64,000 nt of DNA from Nilaparvata lugens (lineage: Eukaryota > Arthropoda > Insecta > Hemiptera > Delphacidae), in NCBI RefSeq assembly GCF_014356525.2, contig NC_052515.1, positions 18,912,900-18,976,899 on the forward strand, read 5' to 3'. Position 1 is the stretch's first letter, and every line of letters starts with the position of its first letter. The position numbers were made by a program, and so were the translations under genes. Shown in pieces: positions 46,382-55,615 of the stretch. Under the pieces are notes generated by a model. The model was not told the DNA's origin. It searched no databases and saw nothing but the letters and a program-made list of their open reading frames with translations.

Positions 46382-46558
46382 TCAAATCAAATCCACAATA
46401 AACACATAGTATGCTTTCCCATCAAAATAAAAACCTTGTCGGGCATAGTTGCGTTTTCGTTGTTTAGTTAACAGCTTACAATGTTTCATACTTTCCATTC
46501 TATTATTTTTGCATGTATAATCAATATCAGCAACAGCATTACGATTCAATGAACTCAT
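46382..46558 (-). CDS. 58-residue ORF overlapping the upstream stop (ATGA)
   Basis: This short frame begins at an ATG whose last two bases are part of the TGA that ends the 271-residue gene (4-base ATGA overlap), and it stops at 46382. The product is basic: MSSLNRNAVADIDYTCKN, then KQRKRNYARQGFYFDGKAYY and an ending VFIVDLI. It fills an otherwise empty 300-bp interval in a compact gene block. Similar short basic proteins are known in Mavericks, but I cannot assign this one. It could also be a chance frame. Confidence 0.4.
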   Translation of the reverse strand: MSSLNRNAVADIDYTCKNNRMESMKHCKLLTKQRKRNYARQGFYFDGKAYYVFIVDLI

Positions 46559-47370
46559 ATTTTTGTAGGCATTGAAGCAGCAGCACTATTCTCCTTTGTT
46601 TGCTTGTTACACATCAAGATTGTCAAATAATGATAGGCACTGAACAACGCACACCGGCCATTGGACGATTTGTTATGAATTTTGCATACACTAAAACACC
46701 AAGAATTTTCAAACATTGTATAGTCTGGTTTTTGAATATCCTCCGGCATAGTAAGCACATTGTCGTGTAACCTTTTCAAAAACTGTGTTTTTTCTCTTCC
46801 CTTTGTATAGATTGTGGTATAATTTTGCAAATATGAAGCAAGCAGCGCGTCAGTGTAAATTAAGTCGCCTTGGTCCCATCTAATTTTATGATAGTTATGT
46901 TCAAGCCAGCTGACATCACGGTACATTTTTCTACTCAGTAATGTTTTCGGAAATGGTGATTTAAAGTGTAGCACAACATGACGTAGTTTGTAATCGATTA
47001 TGGCTACCTCTTTAATAATGATAAAATTATCATCACTTTTGAAAAAATGAAACTCGACTACAGCAAAATCAATGTCATCATTTTTCCTGTCGCATTCTTC
47101 TTTACTCTTCTCCTCCTCCTTAATTCTTGCTGCCTCCTTCTCCAATTCTTCTTTATCCAAGTCGCATTGTATGCCAAAGTCTCGAAATTTTGTTGATACT
47201 TGCTCATCATCGTCCATTTTCTGTTGTCCGTCGGTGCATGCACACATTCTATGTACAAATGCATCAAATTTTGCTTTTGTCAATGATGACAATGATGATG
47301 ATAATGATGATAACGACGACGATGACGACTGAGGAATATCTATGTTATTATTCAAGCTATTAGAACACAT
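46555..47370 (-). CDS. Maverick-associated conserved protein (possible RNase H-fold/DnaQ-like), function unknown
   Basis: This is a 271-codon minus frame. Residues 1-85 are low complexity (Ser- and Lys/Glu-rich). From about residue 95 it reads VVEFHFFKSDDNFIIIKEVA, HVVLHFKSPFPKTLL, SWLEHNYHKIRWDQGDLIY, TTIYTKGREKTQFLKRL, and a Cys/His end CKIHNKSSNGRCALFSAYHY. From memory, this arrangement recurs in a family of uncharacterised arthropod proteins: IxKEVAI, a W-L-x-x-N-Y-H-x-I-x-W motif, KGxEKxxxL, then CxxH…CA. The order suggests a DEDD exonuclease-like fold, but I cannot show catalytic residues. A TATA/initiator pair lies just upstream. Confidence 0.62.
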   Translation of the reverse strand: MCSNSLNNNIDIPQSSSSSLSSLSSSLSSLTKAKFDAFVHRMCACTDGQQKMDDDEQVSTKFRDFGIQCDLDKEELEKEAARIKEEEKSKEECDRKNDDIDFAVVEFHFFKSDDNFIIIKEVAIIDYKLRHVVLHFKSPFPKTLLSRKMYRDVSWLEHNYHKIRWDQGDLIYTDALLASYLQNYTTIYTKGREKTQFLKRLHDNVLTMPEDIQKPDYTMFENSWCFSVCKIHNKSSNGRCALFSAYHYLTILMCNKQTKENSAAASMPTKI

Positions 47371-47373
47371 TAC

Positions 47374-47412
47374 AACTGAACACTGTATTGATCATACACG
47401 CACTTTTATATA
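47374..47412 (-). promoter_or_regulatory. Putative core promoter of the 271-residue gene
   Basis: On the minus strand CTATATAAAAG (TATA at 47412-47404) precedes a CAGT initiator-like site at about 47385-47382 (A roughly 28 bp downstream) and the start ATG at 47370. The spacing is what an insect TATA-Inr promoter would have. It lies in the 88-bp gap between this gene and the capsid gene, so the leader would be only ~15 nt. Confidence 0.5.
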
Positions 47413-47458
47413 GCCCCCTCCTCCTTCTTTGTCATGCATAGCTCGCTCTTGCGTCAAA

Positions 47459-48564
47459 TTACTGTACTTCACGAACTAATGCGCTCAATGGTTTGTATTC
47501 TACTAATGTGTCACTTATCAAAATACAATATGCAGTCGTTAAATTTGGCACATTTTCTGTAAACTCCATTTCCAATCGAATGTCTGTTGACGATGTTAAA
47601 TGATCAGCTTGATGTGAACAATCTAGTACAATTATTGGACAGGTATCAGTAAAAGTTTTATAATCTACAACTGTACCATAATCAGTATGAAGTCCTAAAT
47701 TATAATAGCTGGGCGCAAATTCAATAAACATTTTGTACAAAAGTTGTTTGTTTCCATTTATACGATCATATGGCAGATATTCACTATTCAGGAAAAGTTT
47801 AACATCGTGCAATTTGCACATATCAAATTTCGACATTGACTTTCCCATTACATTTTTCCTGTTTGTCTGAAATGCTAATATTACAAATCGCGGTGTATCA
47901 GCTTTTGAAGCCGTCTTTATAGTCCAAATCGTGCTAACACTGTTCGGCAGCTGAGGATATTCGTGGATATCCCATTTTCTGAATGCAATTTTCAATGGCC
48001 TATCCTGATCGACAATTTTCAGAAATTTCAATCTTAAATGATCATCTACATGAATATAGGGCACTTTCCAAAGCAATTTTGTTATTTCCAATGACATTGA
48101 TGTTGCTTGCGGCGACTGAATACAATTAATATCTGTTGCAGATCTCAAAAGCACAAGCTCTTGTCTCATATTCAAAATTACATGTTGAAAATCTTCGAAA
48201 AATGGCAGAAGTAATTTTAATGGTAGGCAATAAGCAAAAGTATTATTAGTTAGTGTTGATGCACTATCAGTGAAACCTGCTAAATCATATGTATTTTTAT
48301 CATTTAGTTGTTTCACTAAATATGATTTAATAGTAGAAGTAATACCTACTAGTCGACTCTTTGCAACGACTGTACCTGCCAACTCAAATCGTATCTCATC
48401 AAACATATGTGCTACTGCATTTGAACTGAGCGTATATGCAGCCTCCGCCGGCGGATCATCAGGTTTGTCTTTTGCCGGCGCTTTTGTACATGTAATTTTC
48501 CCCTCAACAATAAGAAAAGATTTTGCAACTAATGAAATAAGGTCATGAGACGATTTCGACAAAC
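47459..48564 (-). CDS. Major capsid protein, double jelly-roll type (N-terminus lost in the gap)
   Basis: The minus frame runs from the assembly gap to 47459, about 368 visible residues. It matches the arthropod Maverick capsid pattern as I know it: NAVAHMFDEIRFELAGTVV, VGITSTIKSYL, FAYCLPLKLLLPFFEDF, ELVLLRSATD, RPLKIAFRKWDIHEYPQLP, FVILAFQTNRKN, VKLFLNSEYLPYD, PIIVLDCSHQ and TTAYCILISDTLVEYKPLS near the end. Such proteins form trimeric capsomers in adenovirus- and virophage-like particles. The frame is intact as far as visible; its start lies in the N-run. Confidence 0.85.
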
Positions 48565-48664
48565 NNNNNNNNNNNNNNNNNNNNNNNNNNNNNNNNNNNN
48601 NNNNNNNNNNNNNNNNNNNNNNNNNNNNNNNNNNNNNNNNNNNNNNNNNNNNNNNNNNNNNNNN
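48565..48664. other. Assembly gap (100 N)
   Basis: Exactly 100 N, the conventional size for a gap of unknown length. The capsid gene enters it from the left and the polymerase gene from the right, both missing their N-terminal parts. Other Maverick genes (protease, minor capsid protein) could be hidden here. Open frames translated through the Ns are meaningless. Confidence 0.98.
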
Positions 48665-51524
48665 AACCGGCATGCAAATTGCGATGGAAAAACCAATCTA
48701 GAAAAACATATGGATTTGTGTTCAACATTTGCAATACAAAGAACAGTACTACCTAAACAGGGTGAAATGTTAAAGTTTAAAAATTTTTCGTACACACTAA
48801 AAAATAAGTACATTGCATTTGCCGATTTTGAAAGTTTTATTGTACCAACAAATAACGGTGAGGAGGAGGAGCTCGATGACGATGATGGAAATGTTGATGA
48901 TTTGCTCGGAACTGATATAGGAAATAGCTTTACAAGGAAAACACAAAAACATGTTGCTTGCGGCTATGCGTTTATTATTTTAGACGAATCAGGTGAAATA
49001 TTCTACGGCCCACGCGTTTATAGAGCTACAAGTGTTGGCGAGAAAATTATTGAACAATTTCTTGATGAGATCATTGCCATAGGTCGAAACTGTTCCATTG
49101 ATATGCAACAAGAAGTGCCCATGATTGAATTAAATGAAGAACAATTATTAGCTTTTAACAATAGTACAGTATGTTTCTTGTGCAACGATGAATTTAAAGC
49201 CAACAAATTCGTATTAGGCACCATTCTCATACAACAGGCCATTATCTCGGTGCAACGCACAAGTCATGTAATTTAAATGCAAAAGCACCAAAACTATTAA
49301 ACTGTTTTTTTCATAATTTTCGCGGATATGATAGTCATTTCATTGTTAAGGCATTAGCAGGACGAAAGGAGAAAATTGATTGTATTGCAAACTCATCGAA
49401 AAATTCCTCACAATTACAATAGATCGTGTTGTACGTTTCCTTGACAGCTATCAATTCTTAAGCTCAAGTCTACAGTCACTTGTTGCCAATCTTGCAAGTG
49501 ATACAGAAAACATTGATACTAATTTCAAAGTAATGTGTAAAATATTCAACGATAAAAATCAACAAAAACTTTTACTACGTAAAGGCGTGTACCCGTATCA
49601 GTACATAACAGATGCTGAAAAATTTGAAGAACAGCAATTGCCGGCAATTGACTCATTTTACAGTACACTTAATAATACAGCATTGCAAGTAGACGATTAT
49701 GAGCATGCGCAGAAAGTTTGGCGCGAATTTAACATAAACTCATTGGGTGAATATCATGATCTCTACCTTTTGTCAGATTGCTTACTGCTGGCAGATATTT
49801 TTCAAAATTTTAGGACTGTATTTTTTACAATTTACAAACTGGATGTATCACACTTTGTATCGTTACCGCATTTTTCGTTGAATGCAATGTTATATTTGAC
49901 TAAAGTACGTTTAGAATTAATTAGCAATGCTGATATGAACTTGCTCATAGAATCTGGTTTACGCGGTGGTCTGTCAGTTATTCCCCACCGTCATGCAGTC
50001 GCAAACAATAAATATATGGGCGTAAATTATAACCCGGCTATTGAAAATAGTTTTTTGCTCTATCTTGATTGTACAAGCTTATACGCACATACAATGATTG
50101 CCTACAAGCTACCTGAATCAAATTTCAGATTTTTATCACAAAATGAAATTATGGCTTTAGGCGATTTTACAAGCATACACGATGAAGCCGAGACTGGCTA
50201 TATAATTGAAGCAGACCTGTCCTATCCAGTTAATTTACACCAATTACATAACAGCTTCCCCCTGGCTCCATTAAAAGATCAGCCGCCTTACAACCTGTTC
50301 TCTCCATATCAAACAGACAACACTGTTGCTCTGCGCAGAGAAGCGGCCGCGCGCCGCCCGTCTCCCGACACAGCCGCCTCCGCCGCCGCCGCGTCATCAC
50401 GTCTTTTAGCCACCCTTTATAATCGTAAACGATATGTACTCCACTATAGAAATTTGAAACTTTATTTAAGCTTGGGCATGAAATTGACTGCTGTACATAG
50501 AGTAATCGCTTTTCATCAGTCGTACTGGCTTAAACCGTTTATTGATTTGAATGCACAACTGAGAAAGGAAGCAAAAAATTCATTTGAACGTACCCTCTTT
50601 AAATTTCTTTCAAATAGTCTGTTCGGAAAGTTGATGGAGAATAATAGGAAAAGAATAGATTTTAAGCTAATCACTTGTCAGAAAAAATTGGAAAGTTTGA
50701 TTGCAAAACCAAGCTGTAAACGATGGATTGTGTTTGACAAAGACATTGTCGCTGTACAAATGTGTAAAACAGAAATAAAATTAGATCGTCCAATTTATGC
50801 CGGTTTTTCAATTCTTGATTTGAGTAAATTTACAATGTTCAATTTCCACTACAACATTTTCTTGAAAATGTTCGATCCAAGCTGTGTTAAATTGTGCATG
50901 AGCGATACAGACTCGTTGCTATACCATATAAAATCGGACGATATCTATGCAGTTATCAAACAAAATCTTCAACATTTTGACACAAGTGCTTATCCTGTCA
51001 CACATTGTTGTTATAGTCAATTGAACCATGGTGTGCCTGGCACATTTAAAGATGAATTAAAATCTGGAATTATTACGGCTTTTTGTGGACTTCGTGCGAA
51101 ACTTTACAGTTTTGAATATGTACTAAGCAGTAGTAGTGACAGTAGTAGTAGTAGTAGTAATAGTAATAGTAATAATAGTAGTATTAAGGTTAGTTCTTAT
51201 GAAAAGTTTAGCAAGCACGCAGCTAAAGGCGTAGCAAGAACAATTATAAACAATAAACTAAGATATGACATGTACATGAAATGCCTGACAGATAGATTAG
51301 TTCAACGTGAATGCTTTTCACAATTACGCAGTTATTCGCATGATATTTATCAAATATCGTGTGCCAAAGTTGCATTATCACCATTTGACACAAAAAGATA
51401 CATTGAATCAAACGGTATAGATACGAAAGCGTGGGGTCATTATTTAATAGAAGAGAGAAGAAGAGAAGATATTGATAGCAGCAGCAACGCGGCTAGCGGC
51501 GGGACTGCTGTTACGTCAGATTGA
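48665..51524 (+). pseudogene. Protein-primed DNA polymerase B (pPolB) of the Maverick, two frame breaks
   Basis: The first piece (to 49276) contains KHMDLCS, then ExoI YIAFADFES. A middle piece in another frame reads CNLNAKAPKLLNCF and ExoII FHNFRGYDSHF. The main piece (49380-51524) reads TIDRVVRFLDSYQFLSSSL, ExoIII EYHDLYLLSDCLLLADI, PolA LYLDCTSLYAHTM, PolB KFLSNSLFGKLMEN and PolC MSDTDSLLYHI. Thus every exonuclease and polymerase motif is visible but spread over three frames, with breaks near 49220-49265 and 49380-49420. An Ala/Arg-rich insert near 50335-50400 and a poly-Ser/Asn stretch near 51125-51185 look like repeat expansions. The N-terminus lies in the gap. Confidence 0.87.
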
Positions 51525-51786
51525 TCGCAGCAGTGAGAGTGAAAGAGAGAGAGAGAGCGAGGAGCAAGAAGCTATTAATGAAACCAGTTCAACAAGCGTC
51601 GCTCAGCTCAGTGTCGAACACGAAGAAGAAGAAGAAGGCGGCAGAAACAACATCCGTCTAAAGAAGAAGAAGAAGAAGAAGAAGAAAGATCGCTGTCTGG
51701 AGCAGTAGTGCTGCAGGTGTGACTGAACTCTAGCAAAAACAATCACACGCGCACATTCGTGTAGGGGGGAGATCGAAACCACAAAT
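51525..51786 (+). other. Low-complexity spacer between polymerase and integrase
   Basis: It is purine-rich, with (GAA/AAG)n runs at 51618-51640 and 51661-51686. A 78-codon frame overlaps it, rich in Ser/Glu and ending in poly-Lys. I regard this as repeat-driven and not a gene. Confidence 0.55.
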
Positions 51787-52797
51787 ATGTCAGATTTGCA
51801 ACAGAAAATTGCTCAGGAATTGCACCGTCCAGCGCGAAGAAAATTCAACAGACGTAAATATATATTAAAAGGAATAAAAGACCTCATTCAAATTGATTTA
51901 ATTGAATTGCCAGAATTTGCTAGAGCAAACAACGGCTATCGTTATGTTTTGATTGCAATTAATTGTTTTTCACGTTATGCTTTTGCTGAACCATTAAAAA
52001 CTAAAACGGGAAAAGAAGTTGAACGAAAATTAGCGCGAATATTAGTATTAAATAAGGGTATAAAAAATGTGCAAAGCGATTTAGGTCGCGAATTTTACAA
52101 TAAGGATGTTAAACAACTATTCGATAGGTTGAACATTAATCATTACAGTGTATTTTCTGAAATTAAGGCAGCTTTTGTTGAAAGATTGAACCGAACACTG
52201 AAATCACGTTTGTATGAACGACTAACTGCTAACGGTACGCAAAAATGGTTAAACATTTTGCCGGACATTGTTTATCAATATAATAACACTATTCATTCAG
52301 CGATTGGCATGACGCCGGCCAGTGTTAGACGACGTCATGAAAAGCATTTGATCATGTTACAGTTGAAGAAAAAGTCAAAACAGTCGCCGCCGCCGCCGCC
52401 GCGTACAGTTTATCGACCAAAGTTTGCAATAGGCGACGTAGTGCGAATAAGTAAGTTTCGACAGGTTTTTGATAAAAGTTTTAGATTAAATTGGTCGCCA
52501 GAACTGTTTATAATTCACGGTGTTTTTCCCACACAACCGCCAACCTATGTAATTCGCGATCTTAACAATGAAATCATACAAGGTAGATTTTATAGTGAAC
52601 AATTGATGAAAACAAACTTAACACCGTCCGAACAAAATACATATTTAGTTGAACGAATAATACGAAAATCAAACAATAAATATCTTGTTAAATGGTTAGG
52701 CTTTGATAAAACTAGCTGGATAGATAAGAGTGATATTATTACTCCGTCTGTAAAACAGAAGAAGAAGAATCTGCGTGCAACACGCAAAAATCATTAA
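51787..52797 (+). CDS. Maverick integrase with C-terminal chromodomain
   Basis: A complete 336-codon frame. The rve catalytic core shows Asp in LIQIDLIELPEF, second Asp in NVQSDLGREF and Glu in KAAFVERLNRTLKSRL, 33 residues between the last two (D,D33E), followed by YNNTIHSAIGMTPASV, the typical retroviral-integrase exit. A proline run (~residues 200-205) leads to an SH3-like segment (FAIGDVVRISKFRQVFDK, NWSPELFIIHGV). A chromodomain follows (YLVERIIRKSNNKYLVKWLG, then TSWIDKSDI). It would insert the element and create the 6-bp duplication; the chromodomain could direct target choice. All catalytic residues are intact. Confidence 0.93.
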   Translation: MSDLQQKIAQELHRPARRKFNRRKYILKGIKDLIQIDLIELPEFARANNGYRYVLIAINCFSRYAFAEPLKTKTGKEVERKLARILVLNKGIKNVQSDLGREFYNKDVKQLFDRLNINHYSVFSEIKAAFVERLNRTLKSRLYERLTANGTQKWLNILPDIVYQYNNTIHSAIGMTPASVRRRHEKHLIMLQLKKKSKQSPPPPPRTVYRPKFAIGDVVRISKFRQVFDKSFRLNWSPELFIIHGVFPTQPPTYVIRDLNNEIIQGRFYSEQLMKTNLTPSEQNTYLVERIIRKSNNKYLVKWLGFDKTSWIDKSDIITPSVKQKKKNLRATRKNH

Positions 52798-52835
52798 ATT
52801 TATTTGCATATTGTTTCAGATATGATATAAACATA

Positions 52836-53273
52836 ATGTCAATGGCTATGGATGCGCCACTGTTGTTCTATTTGCTGAATGGTAACGATGCGTGTAGTAT
52901 TATTAAAAGATTAATTGATCTTTTGTGTACGCTTAAAGCGATGTGTGTAAAACGTGTTGATATTGAAAAATGCTTTCTAGTTGGCTTATGTAAAAAAACA
53001 TTTTTCAGCAATGTTGTTGTTGATGATGATGATGATGATGATAGTAGGTTTCATTTAGGTATATGTTCATATAAAAATTTAAAAGATGCAAGCAGCGTAT
53101 TTGATGTAGTAGATACTTGTATTTGTGCTCAATTTTCTATGCAACTAAACATACTTTACTCGCAAATTAAATCAATAGACTTTAATGTAGCTGATGAAGA
53201 TGATGATAAGAAGAAAGAAAAGATATTAATTTATATTTTAGATTATTGCATGTCAATGGCTAATCTTAATTAA
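52836..53273 (+). CDS. Maverick hypothetical protein, 145 residues
   Basis: The frame starts 38 bp after the integrase stop. It is mostly helical and cysteine-containing (NGNDACSIIKRLIDLLCTL, FLVGLCKKTFFSN, DTCICAQFSMQLNIL) and has an aspartate run (residues ~62-68) encoded by a GAT repeat. A second acidic run is near residue 120. I do not recognise a family. The position between integrase and ATPase often holds small structural or regulatory genes in Mavericks. Confidence 0.5.
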   Translation: MSMAMDAPLLFYLLNGNDACSIIKRLIDLLCTLKAMCVKRVDIEKCFLVGLCKKTFFSNVVVDDDDDDDSRFHLGICSYKNLKDASSVFDVVDTCICAQFSMQLNILYSQIKSIDFNVADEDDDKKKEKILIYILDYCMSMANLN

Positions 53274-53606
53274 TGCGTGCGACGCTGGTGCTATACTGTA
53301 TTATGTGAAAGACACACGCTTTGTAATAATTTTTTATAATATTAACACTGTCAACTTTGTCTATGTATTATCACTAGATTTGTCGCCACTTACCTTACTG
53401 CAGCAGCTGCTGTCAACTTTGTATGTATATTTTCACCTTTTATGTATGCAGCTGTCAACTAATGTATGTATTTTCAACTTTTTGTCAACTTTGTAAGATA
53501 CGCTTGTTTTAGCTGCTGCTGCTGCTAAATTTGTATGTATCTAGTATTTTTAATAAACTGTGAACATTGTATGTGCGTGTTTTCTTCATTCATAAACCGC
53601 TTGTAG

Positions 53607-53657
<51 letters not shown>

Positions 53658-53700
53658 CGGATGTAGCGATGTTAACAGCATAGTTGAACTGTAGACACGC
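53274..53700 (+). other. Intergenic interval with a (CA)n microsatellite
   Basis: It contains imperfect repeats of GTCAACTTTGTATGTAT-like sequence (53348-53545) and an uninterrupted CA run at 53610-53655. The 63-codon frame at 53305-53496 is hydrophobic and repeat-driven; I do not support it as a gene. Confidence 0.6.
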
Positions 53701-53739
53701 ATGTGTAAACAGCAAGCGCGCGCAGCAAGAGTTATTATT

Positions 53740-54465
53740 ATGACGACAGCAAAAGAGTCAATAGCAATAGTTAACTTTGATAATCTAATTGTAGATACAA
53801 AACAAGTGGGCGGCAAAAATTGTCTAGATAGAAAAAAGCATGGTGAGTTTTTGCCAAGTTCAGCTAGAATTCTAATTTGCGGTGCATCAAATTGTGGAAA
53901 GACAAATGTACTGCTGAATTTAATATTCGATAAAAATGGATTAAAATTCAAAAACCTATACTTGTTCAGTAAGTCTTTGTATCAGGAAAAATATAAACTA
54001 TTGGACATTGTTTTTTCAAAACTCAAGTGTGTAAACTACTATAAATCTGACAATATTGAATGTATACCGCAACCGAATGATATCGACACTCATTCACTGA
54101 TAATTTTTGACGATTTGAATGTTACACGTGTGCCGCAAATACGTAATTTTTTCACAATGGGCAGACACAAAAGCATAGATTGTGTGTACTTAATTCAAAG
54201 CTATGGCGCAATTTCAAAACATCATATCAGAGACAATGCAAATATGCTGATTATTTTTAAAATGGATATGCACAATTTAAAATTAATATTTAGGGATTTT
54301 GTCGGAACTGATATGACATTTGTTGCATTCAGAAATCTATGTTCACATGTAAGCGGCAGAAATCATAGTTTTATTTCAATTTTCACTGAGTGTAAACCAG
54401 ATGCTGGTAAATATCGTAATTGTCTTAGTAAGTATATTGATCCAAGTGTGTATAGCAGCAATTGA
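53740..54465 (+). CDS. Genome-packaging ATPase (A32/FtsK-HerA-like)
   Basis: The longest frame starts at 53701, but the ATG at 53740 (MTTAKESIAIVNFDNLIVD) fits the family start better. Walker A is LICGASNCGKTNVLLNLI, Walker B is HSLIIFDDLN, and a sensor-like region reads FFTMGRHKSIDCVYLIQSY, then HIRDNANMLIIF. This is the hallmark packaging ATPase of Polintons, virophages and large DNA viruses, thought to pump DNA into capsids. The frame is intact and ends PSVYSSN. With the jelly-roll capsid gene it supports a virus-like (polintovirus) lifestyle. Confidence 0.92.
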   Translation: MTTAKESIAIVNFDNLIVDTKQVGGKNCLDRKKHGEFLPSSARILICGASNCGKTNVLLNLIFDKNGLKFKNLYLFSKSLYQEKYKLLDIVFSKLKCVNYYKSDNIECIPQPNDIDTHSLIIFDDLNVTRVPQIRNFFTMGRHKSIDCVYLIQSYGAISKHHIRDNANMLIIFKMDMHNLKLIFRDFVGTDMTFVAFRNLCSHVSGRNHSFISIFTECKPDAGKYRNCLSKYIDPSVYSSN

Positions 54466-54543
54466 CATGTGTCAATTCTCATCATTTGTTGTTGAGCCAG
54501 TGTAGGTGAAAGAACTAATTATCGTTCTACTACTACTAGCAAT

Positions 54544-54927
54544 ATGCGTAAAATTAAATTAAAAAGAAAAAAACAAAGAGGAGGGCGGCGAGGACGAAGA
54601 CTAGTGCAACGCGATCATCATCATCGTCATACTAGTAAAGTAGTTGACAGGATAAAAGGTTTGCGTAAGTCAATTATTAATAAACATAGATCATTAACTA
54701 GTATGATTAGGGAAAATGATTCGATTAGACAAAAATCATTAGAACCAATTATCAATCCACTAAAACAATTGAAAGATACACTTGTACAACATGCACACAC
54801 TAGTAGCAGCAGCAGACTTAAAGAAGAATCAGAGGACGATGAGGAGGAGGAGGAGGAGGAGGAGGAGGAGGAGGAGGAGGAGGAGGAGAAAGATACGGCC
54901 AAGGAAATGGATGTGGATGAGGTTTGA
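54544..54927 (+). CDS. N-terminal part of a Maverick structural-type protein (basic head, acidic repeat tail)
   Basis: The 127-codon frame starts with a strongly basic, histidine-containing head (MRKIKLKRKKQRGGRRGRR) and a coiled-coil segment, NKHRSLTSMIRENDSIRQKS then EPIINPLKQLKDTL. It ends in a ~20-residue glutamate run encoded by a GAG microsatellite (54838-54889). In related Maverick proteins, as I recall, a similar coiled coil with a PIIEPLK motif precedes the domain found in the next frame, so this is probably the first half of that gene. Confidence 0.6.
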   Translation: MRKIKLKRKKQRGGRRGRRLVQRDHHHRHTSKVVDRIKGLRKSIINKHRSLTSMIRENDSIRQKSLEPIINPLKQLKDTLVQHAHTSSSSRLKEESEDDEEEEEEEEEEEEEEEEKDTAKEMDVDEV

Positions 54928-55586
54928 ATAGATCTAATGTAAGTGATATTTTGAATAAAACAACAATAACAGTGGATTTTATTGATGAGTATATACGTGA
55001 ATTTCATAATGAAAAAATGAATAATTGTATATCTTATGGTATATGTTATGATAGTAAAGTAAATGAATACTATATGGGTGTAAAGGATATTAGTATTGCC
55101 AATGGTTATTTAATTATCGACAATAATAATAAGTATCGTTTAACAGTTGGTTTGTGTGAACTTCTATTTAAAAAACAGCCTGACCAGAAACTGTACACAG
55201 AACGTGATTTAAGAAAATATCGTAATATATTGCAGCTTACCGCTGCTCATTTAGATAGACGCGGTTATGTAAAGAGAAATACAGGCTATAAATCACAAAT
55301 TATTCAATCTTTATTTCCATCGAGTAGTAGTAGGAAAAGAAAAAGATCTAGGATTGATGATGCGGCAGCGGCTGTTAGTGGTATGGGTTTTATAAGAAAT
55401 GAATCTACTAGTCGACAGTATGTCTACTGGGATAATCCAAATGAACTGATAGACAGATTAGATATTCTGCTTTCATCACAGCAGGCGGGAAATAGATCAC
55501 ATTCAGTTGAAATAGCTTCTATTATTGAAGAACTGAAAGAAAGTGGTATTATATTAGGTGGCAATGTTGCTGCTTTTAGTCGTTAG
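54924..55586 (+). CDS. C-terminal part of the same Maverick protein (DUF8207-like domain)
   Basis: This frame follows with a one-base shift at the end of the preceding ORF (TGA at 54925-54927) and has no ATG of its own at the junction. It reads YYMGVKDISIANGYLII, YRLTVGLCELLFKKQPD, LYTERDLRKYRNILQLTAAH, and at the end WDNPNELIDRLDILLSSQQAG and EIASIIEELKESGII. From memory these match the G-L-x-E-L-L/I-F…Y-T-x-x-D-L-x-x-Y-x-x-I-L pattern of the arthropod Maverick DUF8207 family, of unknown function and probably virion-related. Frameshift, programmed slip or separate gene remain possible. Confidence 0.6.
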   Translation: MNRSNVSDILNKTTITVDFIDEYIREFHNEKMNNCISYGICYDSKVNEYYMGVKDISIANGYLIIDNNNKYRLTVGLCELLFKKQPDQKLYTERDLRKYRNILQLTAAHLDRRGYVKRNTGYKSQIIQSLFPSSSSRKRKRSRIDDAAAAVSGMGFIRNESTSRQYVYWDNPNELIDRLDILLSSQQAGNRSHSVEIASIIEELKESGIILGGNVAAFSR

Positions 55587-55615
55587 TATGTGTTTAACAC
55601 TTGACAAGAATAGAG

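Noticed and set aside
47072..47363. Ser-rich and Asp/Met-rich plus frames opposite the 271-residue gene N-terminus
   Set aside because: Shadow frames of a low-complexity region; the minus frame has the recognisable domain.
48529..48813. Frames running through the N gap
   Set aside because: Ambiguous codons were translated as X. The residues beyond the gap are real only in the frames of the capsid and polymerase genes.
51472..51708. 78-codon frame overlapping the polymerase stop
   Set aside because: Ser/Glu/Lys low complexity from GAA/AAG repeats and no conserved motif.
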